Positions 1 through 8,282 of a stretch of DNA of 64,000 bases are shown in pieces. A program made the position numbers and the translations under genes. Numbering within the stretch: position 1 is the stretch's first letter; every line of letters starts with the position of its first letter. The stretch is taken from contig NZ_VUOK01000003.1 in the NCBI RefSeq assembly GCF_009806555.1, positions 62,001 to 126,000 on the forward strand, given 5' to 3'. This DNA comes from Methylobacterium sp. 2A. GTDB taxonomy: Bacteria; Pseudomonadota; Alphaproteobacteria; Rhizobiales; Beijerinckiaceae. The notes under the pieces are model-generated. The model made no database searches. It saw only the letters and a list, made by a program, of their open reading frames with translations, and was not told where the DNA came from.

Positions 1-286
1 GACCCTCCGAGAGGAACGTTTCCCAAGCCAGACGGATGGCCCGCTGTCTGTGCATCGGCGTTTTCCTCCGAGCCGAAGCACCGTGTCTCTGCGTCCATGG
101 GCTCCGGCTTCATCCCGAAATTAGCACCTGCTGCCGGGAAAGGGACACGGCGACCGACGGCAATCCTCGACGCTGATCGCGGCGCAAAGCAGGCCCTCAG
201 AGCCTGTTTGAGCGCCTCTGCCGGCCGTCCCCCTCTGTCTCGTGTGCGCACACGAATTTCGCCTGGCGGGGCGGATTGGAGAGCAG

Positions 287-942
287 ATGTGGACGGACCG
301 ACATCGGACTCGTCACGAAGCGCGCCTGAAGGACATGGTGCTGCAAGCGGGCTTGGACGAGGTGGCTCGCCTCTTGGAGCGCGCGGATCCGCCGAGCTGT
401 CCGGCGGCTACACCGGCGTATCACGCGCTGGCAGGGATCGCCTGGCACCTGCGGACGGGCGGAGGGCGCTGCCTGCGGGCTTTCCGCCGTGGCGCACGGC
501 CTACGGCTGGTTCCGATTCGGGATCGACAAGGCCCGTTCGAGAGCCTGTTGCGGGCTCTGGCCGCCGGCGGCGGCGGCGTTGCGGATGCCGGTCGGAGCC
601 ACGGCTGGCGATCATCGACACGCAGAGCGTCAAGGGCATCGGGGTGCGCGGACCGCGCGGCTACGATGGCACCAAGAAGGTCGTCGGGCGCAAACGCGTG
701 GTCCTGGTCGATGCCGAAGGCCATGTTCTGGCGCTCGCCGTCGTGCCGGCCGACGTGCGGGATCGCGATACCCTGTCCGCCCTCGAGGCCGGCAAGGAGC
801 AGCGGCCCAATCTGCGCTTGGCCATCCTCGACGGTGCCTTCACGGCCGAACGCTGCCGGGAATGGTGTAACATCCACGGCCTGCGCCACAGCGTCGTCGA
901 GAAAGACCCGGATCAGAAGGGCTTCGTCGTGCTGGAGCGGCG
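287..942 (+). pseudogene. IS5-family transposase remnant (frameshifted, 3' truncated)
   Basis: Reading begins at the ATG of MWTDRHRTRHEARLKDM, typical of IS5-group DDE transposases. The homologous reading then changes frame at least three times: near 460 into RALPAGFPPWRTAYGWF, near 530 into FESLLRALA, and near 595 back into EPRLAIIDTQSVKG. The DDE region RGPRGYDGTKKVVGRKR and the motif LAILDGAFTAERCREW are readable. Homology stops after GFVVLERR, where the last part of a normal IS5 transposase (about 50 residues) is missing. The break coincides with a GGATCC-type inverted repeat. It cannot make a working transposase. The family call rests on remembered family motifs. Confidence 0.8.
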
Positions 943-949
943 CTGTCGT

Positions 950-1387
950 GGATCCTTCGACAGGCGCAGGATGAGGGGTGAATCGCGCCGAGTTTCCCGA
1001 AGGCCTTTGAGTTTGGCTCAGGCCGCCAAGGCTTGCACCTCGGTCTGAGCAAAACAGGCCAGGCCGCCGCTGGACCGGGGATCGTGGTGCGGACCTTCCT
1101 GCCGCGCACGATGCCCTGTCGCCCCATGGCCTGCATCAGCCGAGCCACCTGCAACGGGCCACCGTGATCCCGTCCCGGCCGAGCTGCCGCCAGACCGTGC
1201 GCACGCCGTAGATGCAGAAGTTCGCCTCGAACACGCGCCGGATCTCGACCATCCGCGCCGCATCCGAGCGAGCCCGAGCCGGCAGCCTGCCAGGATCAGC
1301 CCGCCACGCGGCATGGGCGCGATAGGTCGCCGGGGCGATCGGCAGCACCCTGCAGATCGGCGTCGTCCTGAGCCTGTCGAAGGATCC
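950..1387. repeat. 22-bp inverted repeats bracketing an IS3 fragment
   Basis: Positions 950-971 (GGATCCTTCGACAGGCGCAGGA) and 1366-1387 are inverted copies differing at about one base. The left copy sits exactly where the IS5 remnant stops, and the segment between them holds the IS3 orfB fragment. Similar TTCGACAGGCTCAGG motifs are common dispersed bacterial intergenic repeats, so the pair may mark recombination between two such repeats rather than transposon ends. Confidence 0.6.
1060..1362 (-). pseudogene. IS3-family transposase orfB N-terminal fragment
   Basis: On the minus strand the N-terminal segment of an IS3-type OrfB is readable: PICRVLPIAPATYRAH, then EIRRVFEANFCIYGVRTVWRQLG. A frameshift near 1145 leads into VARLMQAMGRQGIVRGRKVRTT. 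This is the HTH_21-type region upstream of the integrase core. The rve catalytic domain is absent, so the fragment is dead. The matching orfA fragment lies at 1702-1915 on the same strand, separated by two small inserted elements. Confidence 0.75.
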
Positions 1388-1400
1388 AGCGCCAGCCCTT

Positions 1401-1622
1401 TTAAGGTGTTTGGACTAGCTGCGAAAATCGCAAGTCGTGGCTCTAACATCCTGAAAGAGCACCGCCTTTTCCCCTCCCCCTTGTGGGGAGGGGCCAGGGG
1501 TGGGGGTGGTGCAGGATGAGGCGCAGCGGTGCCGTCTGCACCACCCCCACCTCCAACTCCTCCCCACAAGGGGGAGGAGAGTGCGCTTGGCCCCTGTCTC
1601 GTTGCTTCCGCAAACACCTTAA
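1401..1622. mobile_element. 222-bp MITE-like element with 12-bp terminal inverted repeats
   Basis: The ends TTAAGGTGTTTG (1401-1412) and CAAACACCTTAA (1611-1622) are perfect inverted repeats. Inside are long complementary arms around the CCCTCCCCCTTGTGGGGAGG type motif (about 1471-1492, answered by about 1556-1577), so the whole element can fold into a large hairpin. It has no coding capacity. It lies between the split IS3 orfA and orfB pieces and abuts a second palindromic element at 1622. GC-rich arms of this type are dispersed in methylobacterial genomes (recalled, not checked). Confidence 0.65.
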
Positions 1623-1701
1623 GAGCCTCTCACAAAACTCCCGCTGCGCTGTCGCGGCCAGAGGGAAATATCCGGTGCTCGGGAGTTTTGTGAGGAGCTC
1701 T
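1622..1701. repeat. 80-bp dispersed palindromic element, copy 1
   Basis: The termini AGAGCCTCTCACAAAACTCC and GGAGTTTTGTGAGGAGCTCT are near-perfect 21-bp inverted arms. The core reads GCTGCGCTGTCGCGGCCAGA. A close copy lies at 51660-51738 and a diverged one at 1991-2060. The element interrupts the IS3 orfA reading frame after the codons for ERIKAL, so it is an insertion or the product of a rearrangement. Confidence 0.75.
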
Positions 1702-1915
1702 AAAAGGGCTGGATCCAGCGCCTTGATCCGCTCCCGCTCATCCGTCGTTGGTCCAGCCCGCTGGCCCTGCTCCCGCTCGGCTTGCCGGACCCAGTGCCGC
1801 AGCGTCTCGCCCGAACGACCGATCTGGGAAGCGACCGAGCGGATCGCCGCATATTGCGAGCCGTGCTCGCCCTGGTGGTCAAACACCATCCGGCCCGCGC
1901 GCTCGCGAACTCAGG
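1702..1915 (-). pseudogene. IS3-family transposase orfA fragment
   Basis: The minus strand reads RERAGRMVFDHQGEHG, then SQIGRSGETLRHWVRQAERE and GPTTDERERIKAL, the helix-turn-helix segment of IS3-family OrfA (HTH_Tnp_1). The N-terminus is lost upstream of RERAGR. The C-terminal leucine-zipper part is cut off by the 80-bp palindromic element at 1701. It is non-functional and belongs with the orfB fragment at 1060-1362. Confidence 0.75.
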
Positions 1916-1990
1916 TGAAAAGGGTAAGCGGCGTTTCGTCAGGGCTCCATCCTCTCAGGAGTTGGAGCCTCCGGGAAACCCGGCGCGGTT

Positions 1991-2060
1991 CAACTCCCAC
2001 TGTGCTGTCTTGTCCCGAGGAAAAACTCCCAGTGGCCCAAACTTTTATGAGGAACTCTCA
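1991..2060. repeat. 80-bp palindromic element, diverged copy 3
   Basis: Positions 1992-2012 read AACTCCCACTGTGCTGTC and so on, and 2038-2060 read AAACTTTTATGAGGAACTCTC. They align in order with the core and right arm of the element at 1622-1701 but with many substitutions. It lies in non-coding sequence after the IS fragments. Confidence 0.5.
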
Positions 2061-2253
2061 GCCTCTTCCGCCGACTCATCGGGTGACGATCCGTTGAGGG
2101 CGTGATCCACCGAGGGGCACGTCCGGCCGTCAGCGACATCAGTATCATCATGCGGGCCGCCCCTACGCTAACGTACCGCAGCGCCGGTGGAACACGGGTT
2201 CTGCAAATCGTGAACGGGACACGTCCCGCCCCAGAATTTCGTCGTGCGGATCC

Positions 2254-3621
2254 TCAAAGGCGGCCCCCGGGCCGGAAGGCATGGGCGGCGTGGCGGGCGG
2301 GGAGCCGGTCGCCCAGGCCGAAGAGCTTGCGCCGCAGCGATCCGGGCGCGTAGGCGGTCTTGTACAGGCCCCGGTCCTGAAGCTCGGGGATCACGAGGTC
2401 GATGAAATCCGAAAAGCTCTCCGGCACGACGATCCGGCTGAGGTTGAACCCGTCCACCTCGCCGTCCTCGATCCAGGATTGCAGCTCGTCGGCGATGGAA
2501 ACGGCATCGCCCGTCAGCACGGCGTAACGCCCGCCGAGACCCATCTCAGCCAGGAGGTCGCGCTTGGTCAGCCCGCGTCTGGCGGCCGCCGCTGTCGCCG
2601 ACTGGATCGCGTTGCCGGGGGCGTAGGGGATCGGCTCGTCGAGGCCGTAGCGGGCGAAGTCGATGCCCGTGGAGGCCGAGAAATGCGCGAGCCCGGCCTC
2701 GGCGCTGGCGTAGCGCATGTATTCGGCGCGCTTGTCCTCGGCCTCCGCGCGGGTGCGGCCGGGGATGACCGCGATGCCGACGAACACCTTCACATCCTGC
2801 GGGTCGCGTCCGGCAGCCGCGGCCTCGGCGCGGATCGCGCGGACGGCCTCCCGGGCCGACGCCTTGTCCCGGGCCGAGATGAACACGCATTCGGCGTGCC
2901 GACCCGCGAAGGCCCGGCCCCGGCCGGAGGCCCCCGCCTGATAGAGAACCGGCGTCCGCTGGGGCGAGGGCTCGCAGAGATGATAGCCCTCGACCGCCAG
3001 GAATTCGCCGCGGTGGGAGATGGGCCGGATCTTCGCCGGGTCGCTGAAGACGCGCGCCGCCCGGTCCCGGCGCGCCGCGTCATCGTCCCAGCTTCCCTCC
3101 CAGAGCTTGTAGAGCACCGCCAGGTATTCGTCGGCGTAATCGTAGCGCCGATCATGGGCCGGGAGCGCTTCGCCCCGGCCGCGATGGGCACTCTCCAGAT
3201 AGCCGGTGACGATGTTCCAGCCGACCCGGCCGCCGGTGAGGTGGTCGAGCGTCGCGAACCGCCGGGCGAAGGTGTAGGGCGCCTCCGCGAAGACGTTCAC
3301 GGTGACGCCGAAGCCCAGATGCTCCGTCACCGCCGCCATGGCGGGGACGATGAGCGTCGGGTCGTTGACCGGCAACTGCACGGCCTCCCGCGCGGTCACG
3401 TCGATGCCGCCGCCGTAGATGTCGTAGACGCCGAGGATGTCGGCGATGAACAGCCCGTCGAACAGGCCGCGTTCCAGGAGCTTCGCCTGATCCGTCCAGT
3501 AGCCCAGCGTGTTGTAGGCGCTGGATTGGTCGCGCGGGTGGGTCCACAGACCGTGATTGATGTGGCCGACGCAGTTCATGGTGAACGCGTTGAGGCGGAT
3601 CTCCCTGCGGGGCGCCGTCAT
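2254..3621 (-). CDS. NtaA/SnaA/DszA-family FMN-dependent monooxygenase
   Basis: A 455-residue luciferase-like (bacterial luciferase superfamily) flavin monooxygenase that uses reduced FMN from a partner reductase. The N-terminus RLNAFTMNCVGHINHGLW and the segments LDHLTGGRVGWNIVTGYLES and YLAVLYKLWEGSW are typical of NtaA/SnaA/SoxA/DszA enzymes, which oxidise nitrilotriacetate, pristinamycin or sulfur compounds. It is the last gene of a minus-strand metQ-metN-metI operon, and its start overlaps the metI stop by 4 nt. That suggests the substrate is an organosulfur compound imported by the Met-type transporter. The exact substrate cannot be read from sequence. Confidence 0.88.
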   Translation of the reverse strand: MTAPRREIRLNAFTMNCVGHINHGLWTHPRDQSSAYNTLGYWTDQAKLLERGLFDGLFIADILGVYDIYGGGIDVTAREAVQLPVNDPTLIVPAMAAVTEHLGFGVTVNVFAEAPYTFARRFATLDHLTGGRVGWNIVTGYLESAHRGRGEALPAHDRRYDYADEYLAVLYKLWEGSWDDDAARRDRAARVFSDPAKIRPISHRGEFLAVEGYHLCEPSPQRTPVLYQAGASGRGRAFAGRHAECVFISARDKASAREAVRAIRAEAAAAGRDPQDVKVFVGIAVIPGRTRAEAEDKRAEYMRYASAEAGLAHFSASTGIDFARYGLDEPIPYAPGNAIQSATAAAARRGLTKRDLLAEMGLGGRYAVLTGDAVSIADELQSWIEDGEVDGFNLSRIVVPESFSDFIDLVIPELQDRGLYKTAYAPGSLRRKLFGLGDRLPARHAAHAFRPGGRL

Positions 3622-4271
3622 CGCGCCCGGAGCCTGCGCACCACGCTGTCGCCCGCGAACTGCACGCAGCAGACGAGGACGATCAGGATCGCGATCACCA
3701 CCGACATCACCGTCGTGTCGAAGCGCTGGTAGCCGTACCGGATGGCGACGTCGCCGAGCCCGCCGGCGCCGACCGCGCCGGCCACCGCCGAGGCGCCGAT
3801 CATCGCCACGACCGTGATGGTGAAGCCGCCCACGATCCCCGGCAGGGCCTCGGGCAGGAGGACGTGGACGAGGATGTGGCGGCGGCGGCAGCCGATGGAT
3901 TGCGCGGCTTCGATCAGCCCGGGATCGACCTCGCGTAAGGAGACCTCGGCGATCCGCGCGAAGAACGGCGTGGCGCTCACCGCGAGCGGGACGATGGCGG
4001 CCCAGACCCCGATGGTGGTGCCGACCACGAGCCGGGTGAACGGGATCAGCGCCACGAGCAGCACGATGAAGGGCACGGCGCGGAAGCCGTTCACCACGAG
4101 GCCGACGAGACGGTTCGCCCGCGGCGCCGGGAAGATCCCGCCGGGCGCGGAGGTGACGAGGAACAGCGCGATCGGGAGGCCGGCGAGCACCGCGATCGCC
4201 GCCGAGACGCCGACCATGAACACCGTATCGAACGCCGCCTGCCAGAGGCGGTCAATCATCTGCGGCGACAT
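3618..4271 (-). CDS. metI: Methionine-type ABC transporter permease MetI
   Basis: A 217-residue inner-membrane permease with about five hydrophobic segments and the BPD_transp_1 EAA loop near [19 protein letters not shown], where it contacts the ATPase. [20 protein letters not shown] at the N-terminus is typical of MetI. The start lies inside the 3' end of metN (20-nt overlap), so the two are translationally coupled. The following flavin monooxygenase overlaps its stop. With MetN and the MetQ proteins it should import methionine or a related organosulfur compound. Confidence 0.93.
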   Translation of the reverse strand: MSPQMIDRLWQAAFDTVFMVGVSAAIAVLAGLPIALFLVTSAPGGIFPAPRANRLVGLVVNGFRAVPFIVLLVALIPFTRLVVGTTIGVWAAIVPLAVSATPFFARIAEVSLREVDPGLIEAAQSIGCRRRHILVHVLLPEALPGIVGGFTITVVAMIGASAVAGAVGAGGLGDVAIRYGYQRFDTTVMSVVIAILIVLVCCVQFAGDSVVRRLRAR

Positions 4272-5391
4272 AGCCGATCCCCTCGACGGTTTCCCCGATG
4301 GCCCGCAGCCGGGCTTCCGCCTCCGGCCCCGCGGCGATGAGCAGGCGGCCGACCGCGTGCCCCTGGATGCGCTCGACGCCCGCCTGCAGGAGCTGCACGG
4401 GCCCGCCCGTCGCCGCGACGAGGGCCGACAGGTCGGGCGGCGTCCGCCCGGAATAGGTGATCCGCAACACGGCCCTGGCGCCCGGCCGGGGATGCGGCGA
4501 GAGCCGCTCCGCCAGCTCGTTCGGCACGTCGCGGGTGAGGGGCGCGAGCAGCGCCCGCGTCGCCGGGTGCTCCGGCGCGCCGAACACGCGCCAGACCGGC
4601 CCCGCCTCGGCGACCCGCCCGGCTTCCAGCACCACGACGTCGGTGCAGATCTCGCGGATCACGCTCATCTCGTGGGTGATCAGGATGATGGTCAGGCCCA
4701 GCCGCCGGTTGATGTCCCGCAGCAGGTTCAGGATCGACAGGGTGGTCTCCGGGTCCAGCGCCGAGGTCGCCTCGTCGCAGAGCAGGATCTCGGGATCGCT
4801 CACCAGGGCGCGGGCGATGCCGACGCGCTGCTTCTGCCCGCCCGACAGGCGGGACGGATAGGTCCCGGCCTTGTCCTCCAGGCCGACGAGGCGCAGCGCC
4901 TCCTCCACCCGGCGGGCGATCTCCGCCTTGCCGACCCCCGCCACCGTGAGCGGCAGGGCCACGTTCTGGCGGATGGTCTTCGCCGAGAGCAGGTTGAAGT
5001 GCTGGAAGATCATGCCGATGCGGCGGCGCAGGGCGACGAGGCCATCCGTGCCGAGCGCGGCGATCGGTTCGCCATCGACCAGCACCCGGCCGGATGTCGG
5101 CTCCTCCAGGCGGTTGACGGTGCGGAGCAGGCTCGACTTCCCGGCCCCCGAGCGGCCGATGATGCCGAAGATCGCGCCGGACGGAACGGCGAGGCTGACA
5201 TCGTCGAGCGCGCGGACCTCGCCGGCCGCGGAGCGATACGTCTTCGAGACGTTCTCGAACCGCACGGTGCCGGTGCCGCGCCCACCCACCCGGGCGGCCG
5301 GGATCGCCTGCGGATCCACCGCCGCCGAAACGGCCGGGCGCGCCGCGCCGAGACTGTCCAGAGCCAGGATCGCCATGATCAGTTCTGCCAC
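4252..5391 (-). CDS. metN: Methionine-type ABC transporter ATP-binding protein MetN
   Basis: A 379-residue ATPase: Walker A GRSGAGKS near residue 79, signature LSGGQKQR, Walker B LLCDEAT followed by the H-loop region [10 protein letters not shown]. The C-terminal 90 or so residues form a NIL domain, which in MetN senses intracellular methionine and inhibits transport. A 40-residue Ala/Gly-rich stretch precedes the ABC domain. An alternative ATG at 5376 (MAILALD) would remove the 13-nt overlap with metQ. It is the middle gene of the metQ-metN-metI operon. Confidence 0.93.
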   Translation of the reverse strand: MAELIMAILALDSLGAARPAVSAAVDPQAIPAARVGGRGTGTVRFENVSKTYRSAAGEVRALDDVSLAVPSGAIFGIIGRSGAGKSSLLRTVNRLEEPTSGRVLVDGEPIAALGTDGLVALRRRIGMIFQHFNLLSAKTIRQNVALPLTVAGVGKAEIARRVEEALRLVGLEDKAGTYPSRLSGGQKQRVGIARALVSDPEILLCDEATSALDPETTLSILNLLRDINRRLGLTIILITHEMSVIREICTDVVVLEAGRVAEAGPVWRVFGAPEHPATRALLAPLTRDVPNELAERLSPHPRPGARAVLRITYSGRTPPDLSALVAATGGPVQLLQAGVERIQGHAVGRLLIAAGPEAEARLRAIGETVEGIGYVAADD

Positions 5392-6179
5392 GCCAGCAGG
5401 TACAGCTTGTCGCTGCCGGCGAAGGAGGCGTGGATCTGCTTCTTCACGGCCTCGGAATTCTGAAAGATCTGCACGAATGTCCTGATCGCTGGGTCGTCCT
5501 TGCGCGACGCCTTGGCGACGAAGCTCACGGCGAACAGCTTATCCTCGATTCCGGAATAGATCAGCCCGCTCGTCGGATCGAAGGTGCCGGCGGCGACGAT
5601 GAAATGCGGGTAGCCCTGCGCGAGATCGACATCGCCGGTGATCCGCACCAGTTGCGGCCCCTCGACCTCGGTGAAACGCAGCTTCTTCGGATTCTCGACG
5701 ATGTCGTCGACGGTGCCGAGGAAGCCGACATTCTCCTTGAGCCTGATGAGGCCGGCTTTCTGGAGGAGCAGAAGGCCGCGCCCCTGATTGACCGGATCGT
5801 TGGCGATGGCGACCTTTCCGCCGACCGGGATCTGATCCAGGCTCTTATGCCTGAGGGAGAACAGCCCGATATTCTGCAGGATGCCGAGCCCGACGATCTC
5901 GAACCGGTAGCCCTTCTGCTTCGCGGCGTTCTCCAGGAAGGGGCGGTGCTGGAAGAAGTTCAGGTCGATATCGCCGGCATCGAGGGCGACGTTCGGCGTC
6001 GTCCAGTCGCTGAACTCGATCACCTTCACGTCGATGCCCTGCGCCTTGGCCTCCGCGGCGGCCGCGGTGATCGCGTCGCTGTAGGCGCCCGGCACGGTCC
6101 CGATTTTGAGGGTCTCCGCCCGGGCCGCCACCGCGCCGAAAGCGAAGAGCGCGAGGGCGATGGTTTTCAGAAGGTGCAT
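5379..6179 (-). CDS. metQ: MetQ-family substrate-binding protein 1
   Basis: A 266-residue periplasmic binding protein (NlpA/MetQ family). A hydrophobic signal [19 protein letters not shown] ends at an Ala-x-Ala site with no lipobox cysteine, so it is predicted soluble rather than a lipoprotein. The mature start [14 protein letters not shown] and the segment [20 protein letters not shown] match MetQ. The ATG at 6179 was chosen because the upstream in-frame extension is Arg/Ser-rich and lies inside the next gene. It sits directly upstream of metN and is about 55% identical by eye to the adjacent paralogue at 6205-7023. Confidence 0.92.
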   Translation of the reverse strand: MHLLKTIALALFAFGAVAARAETLKIGTVPGAYSDAITAAAAEAKAQGIDVKVIEFSDWTTPNVALDAGDIDLNFFQHRPFLENAAKQKGYRFEIVGLGILQNIGLFSLRHKSLDQIPVGGKVAIANDPVNQGRGLLLLQKAGLIRLKENVGFLGTVDDIVENPKKLRFTEVEGPQLVRITGDVDLAQGYPHFIVAAGTFDPTSGLIYSGIEDKLFAVSFVAKASRKDDPAIRTFVQIFQNSEAVKKQIHASFAGSDKLYLLAWQN

Positions 6180-6204
6180 CGGTCGTGGACTCCGGTCTCC
6201 CGGC

Positions 6205-7023
6205 TCAGTCGAGCCACGGGAGCGTGTAGAGGGTCGGGTTGTGGGCGAAGGCGGCGTCGATCTTCGCACGCACCGCCGGGGACGTGTGGTAGAGGTCGAT
6301 GAACTGCCGGATCTCGACCGAGTCCGCCCGGTCGGCGCGGGCGACGAAGCGGATGGCGAAGGCCAGATCACCCACGCCCGAATAGGTCAGGGCCCGCCCC
6401 GCGAAGTCGCCCCGGCCCGCATTGACGTAATGGGCCGGATAGCCCTGAGCGAGATCCACATCCGCGACGGCGCGGACGAGTTGCGGCCCCTCGATCTCGA
6501 CGAAGGCGAGCTTGCGCGGGTTGGCGGCGATATCGTCCAGGGTCGCCTTCGCGCCGGCACCGTCCTTCAGGGTGATCAGTCCAGCGGCGGCGAGCAGGGC
6601 AAGGCCGCGACCCTGGTTGACGGGATCGTTCGCCACCGCGACCCGGGCTCCGACCGGCAGGTCGGCGAGGCGGGCGTATCGCTCCGAGTAGAGGCCGATA
6701 TTGGGGAGGAGGCCGAGCCCGACGCTTCTGAGCTTGAAGCCGTTCTGCCGGACGGCGTTGTCCAGGAAGGCCTGGTGCTGGAAGTAGTTCAGATCGAGGT
6801 CCCCGGCCTCCAGGGCGACGTTGGGCGTCGTCCAGTCGCTGAACTCGACCACGCGCACGGAAAGGCCCTTCGCCTTCGCTTCCTGCGCGGGGACGAGGAT
6901 GGAATCGGCGAGGGCACCGGGGGTCACCCCGATCCGCAGCTCCGCCCTTGCGGGTGCCGCCGCGAGCACCGCCACCAGCAGCAGGGCCAGCAAGGACGCG
7001 ATGCGGCGGAAACGCAACGTCAT
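6205..7023 (-). CDS. MetQ-family substrate-binding protein 2
   Basis: A 272-residue paralogue of the preceding binding protein, sharing [20 protein letters not shown] and [15 protein letters not shown]. The signal peptide (RRIASLLALLLVAVLAAAPARA) has no lipobox. The ATG at 7023 precedes the signal directly. Four further in-frame ATGs lie upstream in a perfect-period 15-bp tandem repeat, which would add MTCPP-type pentapeptides ahead of the signal and is less plausible. It lies 25 nt upstream of metQ 1, so the duplicate probably arose in tandem and serves the same permease with a different ligand range. Confidence 0.88.
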   Translation of the reverse strand: MTLRFRRIASLLALLLVAVLAAAPARAELRIGVTPGALADSILVPAQEAKAKGLSVRVVEFSDWTTPNVALEAGDLDLNYFQHQAFLDNAVRQNGFKLRSVGLGLLPNIGLYSERYARLADLPVGARVAVANDPVNQGRGLALLAAAGLITLKDGAGAKATLDDIAANPRKLAFVEIEGPQLVRAVADVDLAQGYPAHYVNAGRGDFAGRALTYSGVGDLAFAIRFVARADRADSVEIRQFIDLYHTSPAVRAKIDAAFAHNPTLYTLPWLD

Positions 7024-7083
7024 CGGGGGGCAGGTCATCGGGAGGCAGGTCATCGGGGGGCAGGTCATCAGGGGGCAGGTCAT
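7024..7083. repeat. 15-bp tandem repeat (four units) at a translation start
   Basis: Read on the minus strand, four units of the form ATGACCTGCCCCCCG run head to tail and end exactly at the start ATG (7023) of the MetQ-like gene. Each unit begins with ATG and keeps the same frame, so the gene has five consecutive in-frame start codons. The units differ by one or two bases. Copy number could change by slippage without breaking the frame. Confidence 0.85.
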
Positions 7084-7301
7084 TGGGCCCTCGTCAGCAC
7101 AGGATCGGTCGGCGCCTCCCCGCGGGGACGTCATTCGGTGGTTGCAAGGGTTCTACTTCGACCCGGCGCCGTTCGACATGCCAAAGTTCTTCGCAACGAC
7201 AGAGTAATGATCTCCACGGCGTCGAAATAAGAGGACGACGCAGCATTCTGCCTGTCCGGACTCCGGCACGGGCCGCCGGCTTCGTGCCGAGGACGAGCCG
7301 G

Positions 7302-8102
7302 TCAGGCGGGGCGGACGGGGAGGACCGAGCCGCGGTAGCGGGTGCGGATGAACGCCGCGACCTCGGCCGAGGTCAGCAGCGTTCCGAGGCGCAGCACGCG
7401 CGGATCCCTCGCCAGGGCCTCGGTCGTGACAAGGACGTTCGCGTAGGGATTGCCCTCGGCGCGTTCGAGCGCCAGCGCATCCCGGGCGGGCTCCAGCCCT
7501 GCTTCCAGGGCGTAATTGCCGTTGATCACCGCGAGCGCGACGTCATCGAGCGAGCGCGGCAGTTGCGGCGGCGCGATCTCGACGAAGCGGAGGTTCTTCG
7601 GGTTCTCGACGACATCATCCAGGGTCGCGTTCACGCCCGCATCCTTCGCCCGCAGCCGGATCAGCCCGTTGGCTTGCAGCAGCGACAGCCCGCGGCTGGT
7701 GTTCGAGACGTTGTTCGACAGGGAGACGACACCGCCGGCCGGCAACGCGTCCAGCGTCTTCACGCGGCGGCTGTACAATCCGAGCGGTTCGATATGCACT
7801 GCCGCCACGACGGCGAAGCGCACGCCCATGGCGGCTTCTTCCGAGCGGAGGAAGGGCACGTGCTGGAAGAAGTTGGCGTCGGCATCGCCGTCCTGCAGCA
7901 GGGCGTTCGGCCGGAGATCGCCCGAGATCTCGATGATCTTCAGCGGCAGATCCGGGGCGAGCTTCTGGGCGACGAAGTCGAGGATCTCCGCATGCGGTAC
8001 GGACGAGGCCACGACCCGCAGCGGCCCCGTGGCGGCACGCGCCGGTCCGAGGCCCAGCACGAGGACGCCGGACAGGAAGACACGACGGGTCGATGCAGGC
8101 AC
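7302..8102 (-). CDS. MetQ-family substrate-binding protein 3 (divergent)
   Basis: A 266-residue NlpA/MetQ-family periplasmic binding protein, more distant from the two neighbours but sharing the fold landmarks DGDADANFFQHVPFL, GGVVSLSNNVSNTSRGL and VENPKNLRFVEI. The N-terminus STRRVFLSGVLVLGLGPARA has a twin-arginine-like start and a short hydrophobic core. It sits 218 nt upstream of the second MetQ gene on the same strand, as a separate or leading cistron of the cluster. Three binding proteins for one MetN/MetI pair suggest a broad ligand range. Confidence 0.88.
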   Translation of the reverse strand: MPASTRRVFLSGVLVLGLGPARAATGPLRVVASSVPHAEILDFVAQKLAPDLPLKIIEISGDLRPNALLQDGDADANFFQHVPFLRSEEAAMGVRFAVVAAVHIEPLGLYSRRVKTLDALPAGGVVSLSNNVSNTSRGLSLLQANGLIRLRAKDAGVNATLDDVVENPKNLRFVEIAPPQLPRSLDDVALAVINGNYALEAGLEPARDALALERAEGNPYANVLVTTEALARDPRVLRLGTLLTSAEVAAFIRTRYRGSVLPVRPA

Positions 8103-8282
8103 GGCGCGCGCTCTTCGAAGTCGGTTTGAAGATGAAAGTTCATCTTCGTATCTCGAAATCAGATGCCGTGAGCAAGAGTATCGATTGTCGAATTTCTGCG
8201 TGTCCGAAGATCATTATTTCAACGTCCCGCGATCGGACGATGTCAACGTTCTTCCGGCGCAGGGCCGGCGCGGATCGGCCCC

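Noticed and set aside
197..974. Long alternative-frame ORFs over the IS5 remnant
   Set aside because: They are shadows. The homologous reading jumps between the three plus-strand frames, as described for the pseudogene.
1471..1577. CRISPR-like appearance of repeated CCCTCCCC arms
   Set aside because: There is only one inverted pair and no regularly spaced direct repeats, so it is a palindromic element.
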